Shown piece by piece: positions 1 to 15,100 of a stretch of DNA of 64,000 nt; positions within the stretch are counted from its first letter, which is position 1, and each line of letters opens with the position of its first letter. Under the pieces are notes generated by a model. It was given only the letters and a program-made list of their open reading frames with translations, did not search any database and was not told where the DNA came from. A program made the translations under genes and the position numbers. The DNA lies in NCBI GenBank assembly GCA_030141605.1, contig JAQGDQ010002374.1, forward strand, positions 124,001-188,000. The letters are read 5' to 3'. The stretch comes from Tubiluchus corallicola. Taxonomy: Eukaryota; Priapulida; Priapulimorpha; Priapulimorphida; Tubiluchidae.

Positions 1-193
1 TCACTCCTACTTGTCACTGCATAGATAAGCATCTCTGTCCTCTGTTCTTCTGTTCTATAAATAACATTAAAGATGCTTTTCAACTAACTAGAAGAACTAT
101 GTGACAAGCACTAACTCATCCAGAAACTGGCTAACAATAGTGTTTGCTAAAAAAACTAAGATGGGCTGCACAAATGCATAATCATATACTTAC

Positions 194-3100
194 ATATGCC
201 TGGAACTTCTGCAATGAAACTTCCTGTCTCTGGCACTAGATGGCAGTTACACCGCTGCAAGCTTCGCACATTCGTTAAATCAGACGGTTTGAGTTTTTCA
301 ATGGGAGTGCCATCCGTTTTCAGGTACAAGCCAAAGCCAATGTCATTTTCGTCTGTGATGAACTCCCACCTGCAAACAAACCAAAATTAACTTGTAGTAG
401 GAAACAAAGACGTTTATAAATGGCCAATACCCATGAAGAACGATGGCTCAACCAAAGCTACTTTACAGTGCTTATTTTAGACATCGACAGTTTTAATTAT
501 TGCAAACAGATCAGTGTGACAGCATTATAAAAAAATCTATAAGGTTGCCTGCTTTTTGTTAATACAGATATACTAGTGATAAGCAAAGCTGGTGAGACAT
601 CAAAACAAGATCTATCTGTGCATCTCTTTTAAAGAAAATGACTTGGTCCACTAGAAGCGTTAACCTAAACAATTATAACAAATCAGTTATACTAAATATT
701 TAAAACACAGAAAACCCACCAAATGTTTAACATTTGCAGTTATAATGTTTTCTGATTAGGGCTGCTTAGAGACAATTAGCAACTACCTAGCCATACCTTT
801 CAGGATCAGGTTATGGATTATCAGTTGCAGATTTAGAGGATGGGTCTAAGAAACCTGCTCCCCTTTCACAGTAGCACTTACAACACATCAAATAAATATT
901 TTCTCTGGATTATAAGCATTAGAACGATTTGCTAAATCCTAGCAGTGGCTTTACTAAAATTTAATACCTATAAAAATCCTATATCACAAGAGTTCTACTT
1001 TTCAAAACACATGAAATTTAAGTACACCATGTACACTGTATACCACTATATTGCTGAATATTACAATGCTTCCCCAGACCCATTAACTGCCTTTTGTTGG
1101 GCCCACCATTTTTCAAAAGCCAGTATCCGCCCTTGATTATAAACTTACCTACATGTCAGGACAAAATATAAAATATTATTAGTCAAACAGTACAACACTG
1201 TTATATTTTTGCAGACAAAATTTTCTCAGAATACTTCTCCAAGCAATTTAACTTAATTTGGGTACAAAAATGCATATATTTGAGAGTTTTTGTTTGCAGA
1301 CATAACATGACATAGAGAAATGTGGAAATATAGGACTAGAACAGATTGCTAATTGGTAGAAAGAAAAGACCACTTTACTCTGCAGAAATTTTGTCACTAT
1401 GGCTGATAATATGCATAAATTCTTTAAATAATGGGAAGGATGAGTATAAAAATCTACAATGACACCTTCCTTATTTCGGACATTCTTTTTGTCAACAGGG
1501 CTCTTTCAATTTTATTTGAAAACACGATTTGCTGTTTTACTAGAAAATCAGAAATCTACTTAAAGTCCGTCATTCATTACCTGATTATGGACCCTGCCTT
1601 TCCTACATGATGTTCAACATAAAAATTTGCCCTCTTGTTCACAACAGCCATGTCCATCTTAGTCTTATCTATAGCTTCTTTGTTGTTTTGAAGGTAATAG
1701 CTTTTTGGGATTTCCCCTCCATAACAAATCTGAAATATTGCAAAAGAAACACCACAATTAATAAGGCACTTAGTGTATATGAAAAATTAATTGAAAAGTA
1801 TACAAATTATTAAGTAAAACAAACCTTGCAGTTGAAATGATTTAACTGTTTTGACAAATAAAAAGCGAAACATACCGTATATACTCGCATATAAGCCGAA
1901 TTTAGAACTGTAAAATACAATACTGAAATCAGGGGGTCGGCTTATATGCACATGAAACAAAATGAACACAAGGACAGACACTAATGCCAATTTTCCAGCC
2001 ACACATTTTCATCGCTATCTGACTCTTTATTTGGTTGTGTGTCACCAGTGGTGTATTGGAGGGGGATCGTGGGGGATCGCCGTCCACCCACTTTTTTTTT
2101 TAGAAAAAATTCACAATTCAATAAATGTCTGCTTTTTGTATTCATTAGATAAAAAACATTAAAAATGTATACAGGTTTAATATTAAATCTACTTGTTTTC
2201 ATTTTTTCAAAAAACGGTTTTAAATAATGTCAATTTCTTTCAAATTTGTGAATGTAAAATGGTAAGTCTTGAGACTAGCCGTCCACCTACTTTTTATTTA
2301 GCAATACACCACTGTGTGTCACCAGTTGCGAGCCGTAACCAAGCCGACGTCATCAGCCAATTGGTAGGCAGCGCGTGGGGAGACGAGGGTCACGTGGCTT
2401 ATAGAGGAACAGCAAACCAATGAGGCAAACGTGAGCACGCGGCCACAGAATTTAAAAGTGTGCTGAATTTTGATAATTTTAGTTGTAAAATTATTTGTGC
2501 AATACACCATGCCTGGAGAAAAAAGAAAATGTAACAAAATGTGACAAAAAGGGATGAATTTTGTTGATTGGGTATGGAGTCAAATTAGACAAGTTGATGG
2601 TCGGCTTATATACGGGTTTTTGCAAAAACTGGCCATTTTAAAGCAGTGTTAGGGGGTCGGCTTATATGCGATGTAGGCTTATATGCGAGTATATACGGTA
2701 AACATATCAACGAAAAGCAACCTTGACTTAACGGTTTCATTAACTGAATTCACTGATGAACAAATTCATCAAAATGAAACCTCTAATACAGCCAATCAGA
2801 ACACTGAGCAAAACCACAAGGCACCCAAAATGCAAATTTATTCTTAAATAATTATCAACAAACAAATGTGCAATTATGTTCAGCTCTTGAATGACATATT
2901 GGTTTCTCATAGTCAAAATATTCTCACTAATCTGCATACATTATATTATACTAACATTATCAACCTGCCGGCGGATCGGACTTGATCATTCATATTCACA
3001 TTAAACAGCAACAAGAATTTTTACACTCTTTAACAGCACTGAGAATAACTAGTATATCCCACAAATGGAGGGTAAATTCTTTGATTACATGGAATCTCTC

Positions 3101-6100
3101 AGCAGCAGTTGTTCTCTTTTGGTGCTATTAAGAAACATAGAGACATTTTCTCTTTTTTTTAATAATAAAAATTTAGAGTTAACAAAAACTACTCCAAATT
3201 TTTGTCTAGACCGTTGCTGTCCAGTACAAAATATGATAGCATGCAAATTATCTGTTTACGTGGGACATACTGGCTAGTAAGAAATCTCTTCTTTGTACTG
3301 TTAAGAGTAACTTGCAAAACATAGACATTTTCTCTCTCTAAATTACAGGCAATCTAGAGTTAACAAAAAGTACTCCAAACTTTTGTCTATAACGTTGCAG
3401 TCCAGTACAGAATATGATACAATATACTGCAGCCACCCACCGTTGCATTTAAGTTACGGCAACAAATATTAATGAAGACCAGGCTGTTAAGGTTTGACTG
3501 TGATCTTTAATTTAAAGAAGAAAAATAAACAAACAAACAAGTGCTGCATACAAGATGAGAACACTTGGGATCACCATCTGGACCTCTGTTCTGACCACCA
3601 AAGAACACTGGAACCTCTTCCATTGCTATATCATCAAGTATTAGCTGTTGCCAGTTATCTGAAAAATTAAAGTGTTCCATAATATAATCAAACCTCCTCT
3701 TACTGCCCAATTTGGGACTGCAAAAAAGTTGGCATTAAGTGAATTTGGCATTATAACAAGGTGTATTAATACTTACATCTGCACAAATATAGACATTTTG
3801 TTTTGCTGAAAATATGAGCATTAAGCGAGGTTGGCATTATAATGAGGTAAGACTGTATGAGTTTAACAATAACTTGATTTCATCAACTAAAACTGCTATG
3901 TTGGAGCTGACTAACCAACAGCACTGTCTTGTTAAAGAACAACCAACTGTCATCTGCCACAAGCCAAACACACAAAATGTTTGGCCACAATTAGTGAGCA
4001 TGCCTAATTTTCAGAATTTTTAAATAATTTTCTATTACACGAAATGATTAAGCATCTTAACATTAATGACTGATTCTCTCAGCAATTAGTTTGTAATCTA
4101 ATCTGAAAAAATGACTTCTTTAGTTAAAATTAAGGAAATCCAAAAAACATATAAGTCTTTGAAATTAAACTTATTTTATTATTCTGCACAAATTGTAATA
4201 GCAGTTTGCTCTCCAGTCAAATTAACTAAATAAAGCTTTATACAGTAATTACATTAATTACATATTTCATATTTACACTTTAAACAATCATATAGTCAAA
4301 ATTATCTTCCAGCCTCTGTTACATATTTATAGACTTCTTACCGCTATGTATTCGAATTTTATTTCGTGTGTGCTGTGTTAGAAATGGCTTCACAATAGCA
4401 TAGGCAATAGGAAAAATCTTTGGTGCTGTAAAACAAAATAGTACTTCGTGAAAATTTTTATTTACACTACTCATTCTAGTCCAGCAACTACACTAATTCA
4501 AAATTAGATAGTGTAAAGAGAATTGTCTCATGATCCCTGTTTACAGTTATTAAACAAAAACAATGCAGAAAATAGCCAGATCTGTAACTTTACCATTTAA
4601 CTGCAATAGGTCTAGGCACAGACTAATTCAGAACAATAGGTTTAGGCACAGGCTAATTCTGAACAATAGGTCTAGACACAGACTAATTCAGAACAATAGG
4701 TCTAAGTACTGACTAATTCAGAACAATAGGTCTAAGTACAGACTAATTCAGAACAATAGGCCTAGGTACAGACTAATTCAGAACAATAGGTCCAAGTACA
4801 GACCAATTCAGAACAATAGGTCTAAGTACAGACTAATTCAGAACAATAGGTCTAAGTACAGACTAATTCAGAACAATAGGTCTAAGTACAGACTAATTCA
4901 GAACAATAGGCCTAGGTACAGACTAATTCAGAACAATAGGTCTAAGTACAGACCAATTCAGAATAATAGGTCTAGGTACAGATTAATTCAAAACAATAGG
5001 TCTAGGTACAGATTAATTCAGAACAACAGGTCTAAGTACAGATTAATTCAGAACAATAGATCTAAGTACAGATTAATTCAGAGCAATAGGTCTAGGTACA
5101 GATTAATTCAGAACAATAGGTCTAGGTACAGACTAGTTCAGAACAATAGGTCTAGGTATAAACTAATTCAGAACAATAAGTCTAGGTACAAACTAATTTT
5201 CTAAATGGTGTAAATCGAGTATTACTTTACTAGTTTAGAAAACACGTTATACGATGATATGTAAAAGCAAAGACAAAACTTACACTACAAATTAAGTACA
5301 AAACACAATGTGTTTAATATCTATGGTTAGAGTCAGGTAGCTACACTTACCATTTACAACATTTAGTTTGTACAAAGTCTCTGGATAATGATCCTCCATC
5401 ATCCGCAGTAAATCTAGGCACATATCTATACCTACACGAAGAAAAACGTTAATCATATGTAAATAAATTAGTGTTCAGGTTTTTTAAAGATTGATACAGG
5501 GCAATATCTAAGACATTGTCATTTCTAAATTCAGTTGTCGGCAGTAAGTAGCTTCTGAAAGCCATGAATATACCTCGAGTATCAACCTGTAGTCAATGGG
5601 ACTGTAACCACTTCTCAGAGCTTGTTTTGAACGAATAATAAACTAGGGGTGTACACAAATAACGATAATTTGAAGCTTCAAATAAAATACTATCCAATTC
5701 TGCTACACACTGCATTGACCACATATTGAATACCACCCACACATTTGCGGAGACAAAAACCTTGGCACTAAGCGAACATCATTGTCCCGATGAAAAGAAT
5801 CTGCTGTCTTTGCTCCCATACAGCCGAAAAACAATTACACCAATGTCAGCTCATTGCCTGGGCAATACTAATTCACTGGGAAGTTGGATATATATTTAAT
5901 TGTCCATATGACAACAAACAGCAGAACTCGGTATGGGAACATTTCGAAAAAGTCCCATTCAAACACAGTAAAATGTTTATTATGCAAAAACAAGTTATTA
6001 AAAAATCAACAAGCCCTATATTCAATCATGTACAGCCCTAAGTAATGCAGTGATATTGCAGTAATTAACACCACAGTTCAATCCAGATAAGAGTGTGGTA

Positions 6101-9100
6101 TGCATAATTTATCATATCAGTTCATCTGTTAACATCTACAGTGGTACAGTAACTGCTGCCCTGTATTTTGCGTTTGTCTATTTCCATGAGTGGACTACCG
6201 AGGTCAAATATCTCAGGGGCGAACATTCGATTATTCAAAAATGTTTTCCTCGAATCTTCGAAGAATAAATTATTCGAAATTCCCACCCTTATAATAAACG
6301 ATGATCACTGATTGTACATCAATAGAATGACCACATACACAGAACTTTTTGCACTCATCTACCTCAGACATCATACATACCAGGCTTGTATGTAACATGT
6401 TTCAGGGCAAGATTCTCTAGGTCAAACACAACTGTAATGCCCTCTATTTTCTTATCGTGCTAAGAAAAAAATATAACAAAGAATATGATACAGGTTACGT
6501 ATGACTTTGCAATAACGAAAGTAAGTAGTTGGCAAATGTCATTTCAGATATTCCACATACTGACAGTAATTTTATCAATAAAAATTTATATGTGAGCAAT
6601 TATATTAATTATGTTTAAAACACTTATTGATACTTAACACTCTTAAAAACAAAACATTTGGCATATTAAGGTAAAGAACTGACTTATACATGGTTTAGAA
6701 TATTCAGTAAGAGGTTACTTAGCAGGTATAAACAAAAATACAACATGTTGCAGGGAATTTTTTTACAAAATGTTTTCATTCCAACATATATACACCTACC
6801 TTTTTTGATTGCGCTTCCATGGCTTTGTACATTTTTTCAAGTTCATGAGCCATGGACTTTAGTGCATCATTTCTAGTAGCAGAGTGTACCATGCCTAAGA
6901 TAAATGCAAAATTATGAACTAATTGATATAATGCATCCACTAAAATATAGAATGATTCCTTATAGCAGACTGTATATTTCATGCAAAACACATTATAATA
7001 TTATGTCACTTTTCACATATTATCCAGTACTAGCATAAACATACTTTGATCAATAACAAATTTCAATTCCTTTATAAATTCAGTCATTCAAAAACCTTAA
7101 AATATTAAAAGTAATTTAACTAGTAACAAGTTTTAGTTCATTCATTCACTCATTCATTCATTCATTCACGCATGCACACACAAACCCCAAAATCACAATT
7201 TACTCAGCAGCAGTAGGAAAAAAATCAATCCAATCAGTAATAGCACAACACAACACTGTATAATTGGATTAACTCATATTTAGACCGAGACAGTTATCCT
7301 TAATTATGACAATAGTTATGGCATACTCCTCTATGCCAAAGAAAGAATTCGAACAGGACTTCAAGACTGAGCTCAAGCTTTCAGCTAATGCATCTTTATT
7401 TGTGCAGCTATTAAAATAGTACAAAGCAATGCAATTAACTAATGGACATGCCTGCGTTTACCTTTTAGATCCAGATCAAAATAATAGTACATGACAGGAT
7501 GGCCTTCCCTATCTTCTCCGCATATTCCTTTTGGAGAGTATTTTAGCAAAACCTGCAGAAATCATTAATTTTTGTATCAAGAAATCAATCCGACTTTCTT
7601 ATATTAAAATTCCAAACTGTTTACATGACAGTTTATTCAGCAAACGAAGTGCTTGTAGCCTTGTACCCACAACTTAGAAAAATACTTGAAAAATGGATTT
7701 ATCACTAGCCTATGCACACAGCTTAAAACAATAATCAGGTGCTACCCTATGTTACATTGATAATCATATTATACTATACTGTAGTGACAAATTAAATGGA
7801 AAAATTAGTTCTAGTTTCCTATGTCCTATCACAAGAAATATAACAAGGCTTTCCAGAAACTACACACAAGTTGAGAATTGACATCATTCGTGATTGAAAT
7901 GCAAAATAATTGTCAAATACATTCGTTTTACAAAATTTAAGACAACAGCATCTTTAGCTGGAGTCTCAGTACATAGGCATAGTTGCCCGATGAAATCAAT
8001 GTACGTCGAGGCTAGGTACTGCAATTGACATGTATAGTGGCCTCCACTTAAAATGTACTAAACCTCTGTACAGCCACTATCACAATATGGTATCATAATC
8101 ATAATATATTTCACGTTAAATCTAGATCCAGATTCAAAATTTATTTTAACTAAAATGTATCTTCTGCATTGGATTGTAATATTAATCCAAAAGACATTAT
8201 AGTAATGACTGTGAAGAAACGTAGACACCATTGTAAGGGCTTAATATATTTTACTGACTGCGTTGCTAATGAATCATAAATCAATTTTGATGTCACTAAA
8301 ATTTATATATCAAATATACCTGGGTGATAGGTAATATTGTAGAACATCGATAAATGTGAAGAGTAAAAAAATTCATATTTGTGCCACATGACCCCAAAAT
8401 CTACAAGCTCTAAGCTTGAACCTTGCCCTACCACTGTGCAAAGTATCAACTTCCAACATTACTCCAGAGCCAAGAAAAAATGGAGACAGAAGGACTGACA
8501 GCTGGAACCGATAATTTTATAATTGCGCATGTTAGGATATCTGCAAAGATCGCCTTGGCACATATAACGTAATCCCATTATCCCTCATAAATTTGGTAAG
8601 AATTTACGTGTGATGGCATCTGACTAGACACAGGTATACTTTCGAATAGAAAGCCCAAAATTTAAACTACTCATATAATAACTTTTACGCTTTTTTCACA
8701 AGTTAAAGATTTTGTCGCTTAAGTGACATCTTATCCACTGAACTTCACTTGTGTGGCAGCAAATTAATATTGAGATTGTCACTTCTGATTTTGTAGCTGC
8801 TGCAGACCATAAGAATGGGCACTCCATTTTGTTATGAGAAATTTTATTACGGAAAGCAGGAACAGTCGTAAGCAACTTGCTCACATGACACATCACTACT
8901 GTACAAGCAATCAACTCACAGTAGAATGTGATCGTGTTGTAACTTAAACTTATAGTAAAATGAAAAGTGGAGTAACTTTTCAAGCAGCAACTTTTTTTTG
9001 TTCTCTTAGATCTTTAGCAAAAGAAATACTAATTCCTCAGCAAAATGCTGCACATTTAATGGTTGCTTGTCAACTCAAAGCAAAACTATTCATGGTTATT

Positions 9101-12100
9101 TGCCCTACACTTCAAGTTGCCAGCATATGAGCATCAGCTCGACTTGGGTTGCATTTGCACATGTCCGTTATCGAAATACGGATGACGTTGCTGACTGGTC
9201 ATAGTTTACTGGTAATTCAGAAGCATTATACCGTTATTTATTGAGCAGAAACATATACGTTCAGAAATCTTTACACCTTATTTGGGACTAAAAAAAAGTT
9301 GGCATAATAGCGAATCCGATATTCTAATGAGTTGATTGATACATATGTGTCTATGCAAATACGGATATTTTGTTTTGCTAAAAATTTGGGTGTTAAGCGA
9401 GCTTGGCATTTGCATTATCCTCTATGTCCTAATTTATGTTTTGTACCTGAGAAAACACAAGCAGCGATAGCTAATCCCCTAAGTCCACTTGATGTAAAGC
9501 TTAGCAATTATTGCAACATTGTAAATAGTAATGTATAACACGTGGAAGAGTAAATGGAAAGCTATGTCATAATACTTATGGTACTATCAATCATTAACGA
9601 TCAAGTAATACACGGATAACTTTAATAAATTTAAGGAACAAACGTTAAACCACTCAGAGTAACACAGCACCCTTAATGACTGTTTATCTAGAAAACAACA
9701 TTTTAAAAAAATTAGAATTTCTATTCACAGACCATAATACATTTTTCTTACACACACAGTAATGCTGCATTAAGGCCCAGTCTTTGCAGTTAGCAAGAGA
9801 AATGATATGAAAATTATGTAAGATATTTATCAATGCCCAAAGATCAGTACCTCTGGAACTTTGTATTCTTCCAATAGTTTGTCAGCATTAATCTGCTTTC
9901 GCCAAATGACATCCTACAAAGGAAAGCTGAATGTTTATTACATATAAGTTAGACAGATAATGCATACTGTGTGTTGTTAATGTATATCACAAAGCTACTA
10001 ATGGTAGTGCAATTTTCTATTGTTACAAACACATAAACAATATTATGAAATGCCATTTCATACACCATATTACCAGTACATTACAAAATAAGGCCGACTT
10101 TGGGGTGGCTGACTTAGTTGACTGTGTGGTTGTTCACCACCCTTTCTCCATATGATTAACTTTAATTTTAACATGAAGTAAGCTACTAGCAAATACTGAT
10201 TAGTATGTAAAATTGTCAAAATTACTGTTTTGTTTATTATGCACTGTCAAACTTAAAGCTGATAAATAAACAATTTTAATCTTAATCTTTGGTTGTAGGT
10301 CCAAAACCTTTGAAACATGTTTACATTTCTATAAGATAATATAAACTAAGCAGGTACATCGTGTATATAATTATTAAAACCTTGGCTGCTTTTAGGGTGG
10401 TTTTATCTACCTATCATTAAGAATTAAATGTGTGTCATTACAATCTTCAGACACCATATTAAAAAGTGGAATTCTTACATTTCTAAGCATCAACTCCGAT
10501 TTCTTCAGTTCAAAGTCTCGTGCTGAAATAGAAATTTTGAAGTGGATTTAATGATAATTAAATGAGTTTTTTACAACTAAAGGGATCAATGGACAAATTA
10601 TGGACAACATTTTTTGATGTCATTTCGTCAGTCATTTTCGTCAAATAGATACCTGAATATAGCAAAGGTACATCAGTTTCACTAAAACCTAATTATCGAT
10701 ATTAGTTAGCGGGTAACGTGTCAGTCATAATAGACAAAACCACTGCCAGTCAAATCACAAACTTTCATAAGGTAGCAAAATGATGGTCAATGGGAGAAAT
10801 AACTTTTTCATTTATACATATTCTAACTAATTCTTCTAAGGATTCTTCAACCACGATTTGTATAAAACAAAGTTTATTTTAATTTTAAACTCAGGATGTG
10901 AAACTAATAAAAGTGATGTCATCTATTATTGGTATTCGTTAATTATTAGCATACCTCTCAGCCATCGAAGGTAATAGTAGTCATCCCATTCTGGCCTTGC
11001 TATATCCCTTACTTGAGTTTTAAACTGAAAAAAGAATAACAGGTAGCTTCTTATATAAAGCTTTTTCTCCACATCAAAATCTGTGGACGAAATGTTCACG
11101 CAGATGTTTCAATCAACACAATAGGAGCTATTTATCAAAAGGGAAAATTTCCTCACAAAAACTGAAAAAGGAGTACATGGCAATGTGACTCTAACACTGA
11201 AATGGTGTCCGTTTGCTTAAACGTTCAGTGCTGTCTATAAAACAAGACCTTCAATTATCGCTTCAAAATCAAAATCTCTTGGGTCAGCATCTTCTATATC
11301 TGACAATATATCTACTAGCTTGAAATTAGACAAGCCAGTATGCCTGGCAATGTTGTATAACAGTATATCCCTTTGATTAGAATAAAGCACACACTCGGAC
11401 AAAAAATGTTCACTAAAGCTAGAATTCACTAAACCACACTCACAGAGTGAAGAATTAGCGCCTCCAATTTTATGAAGATGGTATAGTTAAGTTTAGAGTA
11501 GCCCATACGTAACTGAAGAAACTTGGAAAACTGGGGCTTTAGTGGAAAATCAAGCCTCCTATTCAAGATCTCAGAAAAACACAAATTAAAGCTTAATGAT
11601 ACCGGCACGCATGAAACGTTTAGACTAAATTGCTGAAACTAAAAATGTATGTTTACATTATTATACTTTGAACATTCCTATATGTGAAAGCAGATACTTT
11701 CTTTGTGCAGTTATCTGGATACGTAGGCACATGTTTAGTTTTTTAACACAAATATTAATTGCTCAACTCCCCCCCCCCCCTAACAAGAGTCTATTTCTAG
11801 TGTTTTCCATAGTTATCCACAATGATATATAACAATAATATTATACCACTAAAAAACTAATTCCGTGTCAAAGGAAAAACAAAAGTTACTTCTCGTAAAA
11901 TTTGATAGCTACAATAAAAAAATCATAGAAAGCATTTATGGTTACCGTGGAATCAGTTTTTCACAAAAAAATTAATAACAGTGTTGAAGGAGATCCATTT
12001 ACGAAAAAAACCCAACGACGTAATAACGTTAAAAAGAACCATTTATTTGAGAGAATCCTCAAAATTGAAAAATCGGGCTCTGCACAATGGTCCGCACCAA

Positions 12101-15100
12101 CTTCGTGCAAACTTCAGCCTCCTACAGTGTAAACTGTGGCCTCCAGTAGTTTTCAAAGATAAATGTGACGATAAGATGACCACGCTTTAGAGACCACTTT
12201 GTATCGACCTGTGAACAATTTTACAGTTTACAGAGTAATGCATTTTTGCACTCCACAATCTTTCAACGTTAACACCAGATAAAGCTTTTCTGAGAACAAA
12301 GGTCAAGTCATTGCATATTTGGAAGCACTTGTGATGTGTAAAAATATATCTGTGCTGATTACTGATTGTATCTAGATTATGGACATCTAACTTATACCAG
12401 ATATTCACCTACTCTGATTTTTGACGAGTTTTCCCACCTTCTTCATAAAGCTAGTGCAGACCTTTAATAGTGGGCAATTTTAACTTTCATGTTGATTGTA
12501 CAAATGGCAAAACTGCTGCTACCTTTGTATTTTTTTAAAGATTCTTTTGGTTTATCACAACATGTTGCTTTTCCAACACAAAAACAAAGTTACGCTTTAG
12601 ATTTGATTATCTCTTAGAGTAACTGATAATTTGACACATGAATCACCTAATGCTCGTCATACGATTAGTAACCACATTTCCCTCATCATTTACCTGCATA
12701 TATTTTGCATTTCAGGAAATTTTTCATCATTATTTGTTATTAAAATCTCTACTGTAATGAAAATTATAAAAGTTATAATGCTATTATGCAACTGTGGTAC
12801 TACTGTTTGTAAATATATTTGCAATGACAATTCAAACACATGCATTGTTCTAAACCACTTCCTGTGTCATGTATTTAGGCTGTTAGCAGCTTAAGAACGT
12901 CAAAGAAGAACTTGTTGATCTTTGGTCATAATCACATGCAAGATTTTCGCACTTTCAGACACCATCAGTATCTCCCGATCAAGATTAAGAATGTCAATGC
13001 AAATTAATAGCAACTGATTTGTTGACACAGCAGCACAGACTAAAAGGTTAAACTCCAAATTTATGCCAGTGGCATAAGCAAGTGCTGTTATGATAAGAAA
13101 ATACACTAACTAAATGAAAATCGAGCACAAAAATAGAGGCATCTAAAAAATCCATAAAAGCCAAAGAAGGTGAAAAGTATCAAATAATGTCATAGATGTG
13201 CATCATATCAACTTTGTAGTTTTAAATCTAAAACTTTTAAATCTTTATTCTAAAACACAGCTAGTAAAGTACAATAGCACAATATTATTTGCTTTTGCTT
13301 CCCAACACGCTGCCAAATGTTAAAACCATTTTTACCTACAGTTACGTCTCCAGGCACCTGTGTGAAACTTTATGCACAGGAATTCTGCCTACAACCTGTA
13401 GCTATAGCAACTAGCGTCTTTATGAAAATTTTCAGAAAAGTCAAAAACTCATAAAACTCAAAACGTTTAACTTACCTGAGTTAAGCCTCATTAATTTTCT
13501 CCATTGAATATATCTCAACACTTTTACATTACTTTCTATAGAAGATATGCATCATTTAAAGACGTTTTGCCTAACTTCGTGTTTTTACTGGAACACATTA
13601 ATCCAAATTAGTGGTTGTTAAGCGAGAACTTACTATATTTCTCGCTATGCAAAATATTTTCACAACATCTCGCTATAGTAGGACAATCGGTACACCTTCA
13701 CAATTGACGTCAAACATATTGGTCTATCGCTCTGCCTCCGCTGTAACGTAAGCACGCTCAGCGGCATTTGGAAAAACAGCTCACGCTGGATAACAACTGT
13801 CTAAACTAAACTAAACTGACCTGAACAACGTGACAGTCACAACTAATGTCTAATCAGCAGATAAACTGATTGCTCTTTTTCATAAACACAAATTTGCAAA
13901 GCAGCAGCTATTTTAACACAAAATTAACACTTCAAGTAGCCAAGGAAATGACTTTTAAATTTAAACAGAATGTAGAGACGAAGTTCTAAAGCACTACAAA
14001 ACACAGAGACATAAGTATAATAAAGAGACTAAGCCAGCTAGCATGGCTTTAAAATAAATGAGCAACAAAAATATTAAAAGTCTCTCTTGCCTTTGAATAC
14101 CATCATGCCTGCGATGTATTTTTCTATATTAACTGATCATGTGCTCATCTGCAAGATTTATTCAGTTTTTGTATTTTTCCGTTTGTTAGGCTACAGAAAT
14201 AGAATAAATTTGATTATTCCATTCCATCGACGACCCTTATATTGAATGTCCGAGTTACATGAGTCCCAATGGCATCTTTTAACCATGATTACAACCAGAA
14301 AAATAGCGTAAAATTAACTAATATTACATTGATGTATAATATAGGTTTTGACCACATTTAAATTAATTTTGAGTGTGACGATCTCATTGAGGTTTATAAA
14401 AACTGGCCAGAAAAGAGAACATTTTGTTTTGCCTTTATTTATAGTTAATCAAATAGTTGTTTTTATCTAACTTGCAAAGCCATAAACTAAACTAAACTGC
14501 ATATTTTCTTCATTGCAAAATGATTTAATCAACAACTCACAGACGTAAGCGTTGTGCATTTCTTCCTATAAATGAAACTAGACTATATATTTCCACTAAT
14601 TCACTTGCAATTTCAATTGACAATAATAACACTTAGAACCAGGCCAATATTTCTCCCACTTAATGAAAAGTTGAGCATTTTTCATAACAGTGTTAGACAG
14701 TGCTGTGGTTAAATGTCCTGAACGTACCTGCGTTAATTAAGCTCTGCAGGTGCGTGAAATAACTTGCACGCTGATTGGACAGTCAACGAAAATGATTGAC
14801 ATAATGATTGACAAATTAGACGACACTTTCTATATTAGCGAATTTCAAGTTTAAATGCAAATTCTCTAAAAAGTGTTTTACGTGTTGACAATCATATTGC
14901 CCACACCTCTCTACCAAGGTCAGACTTTCTTATATACTGCTAGACAGTAGCTTATTTTTGGCATTTTAATTAATTTCTTAAATTAGTTAATGTTTTACGG
15001 AACATTTTAAAATAAATTATATTTTCAGCTACTTGGCGAACCAAATGACGAATTGTATAATGTGAAACACACACACATCCCATAAACCGCTATTACTAGG

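Noticed and set aside
1-193. Last exon of the SEC14L-like gene
   Set aside because: No stretch matches the expected GOLD-domain end in any minus frame; it reads as intron, so the last exon lies outside the window.
4603-5197. CRISPR-like regular repeat
   Set aside because: Repeats are head to tail with no spacers, in an animal intron; this is a minisatellite.
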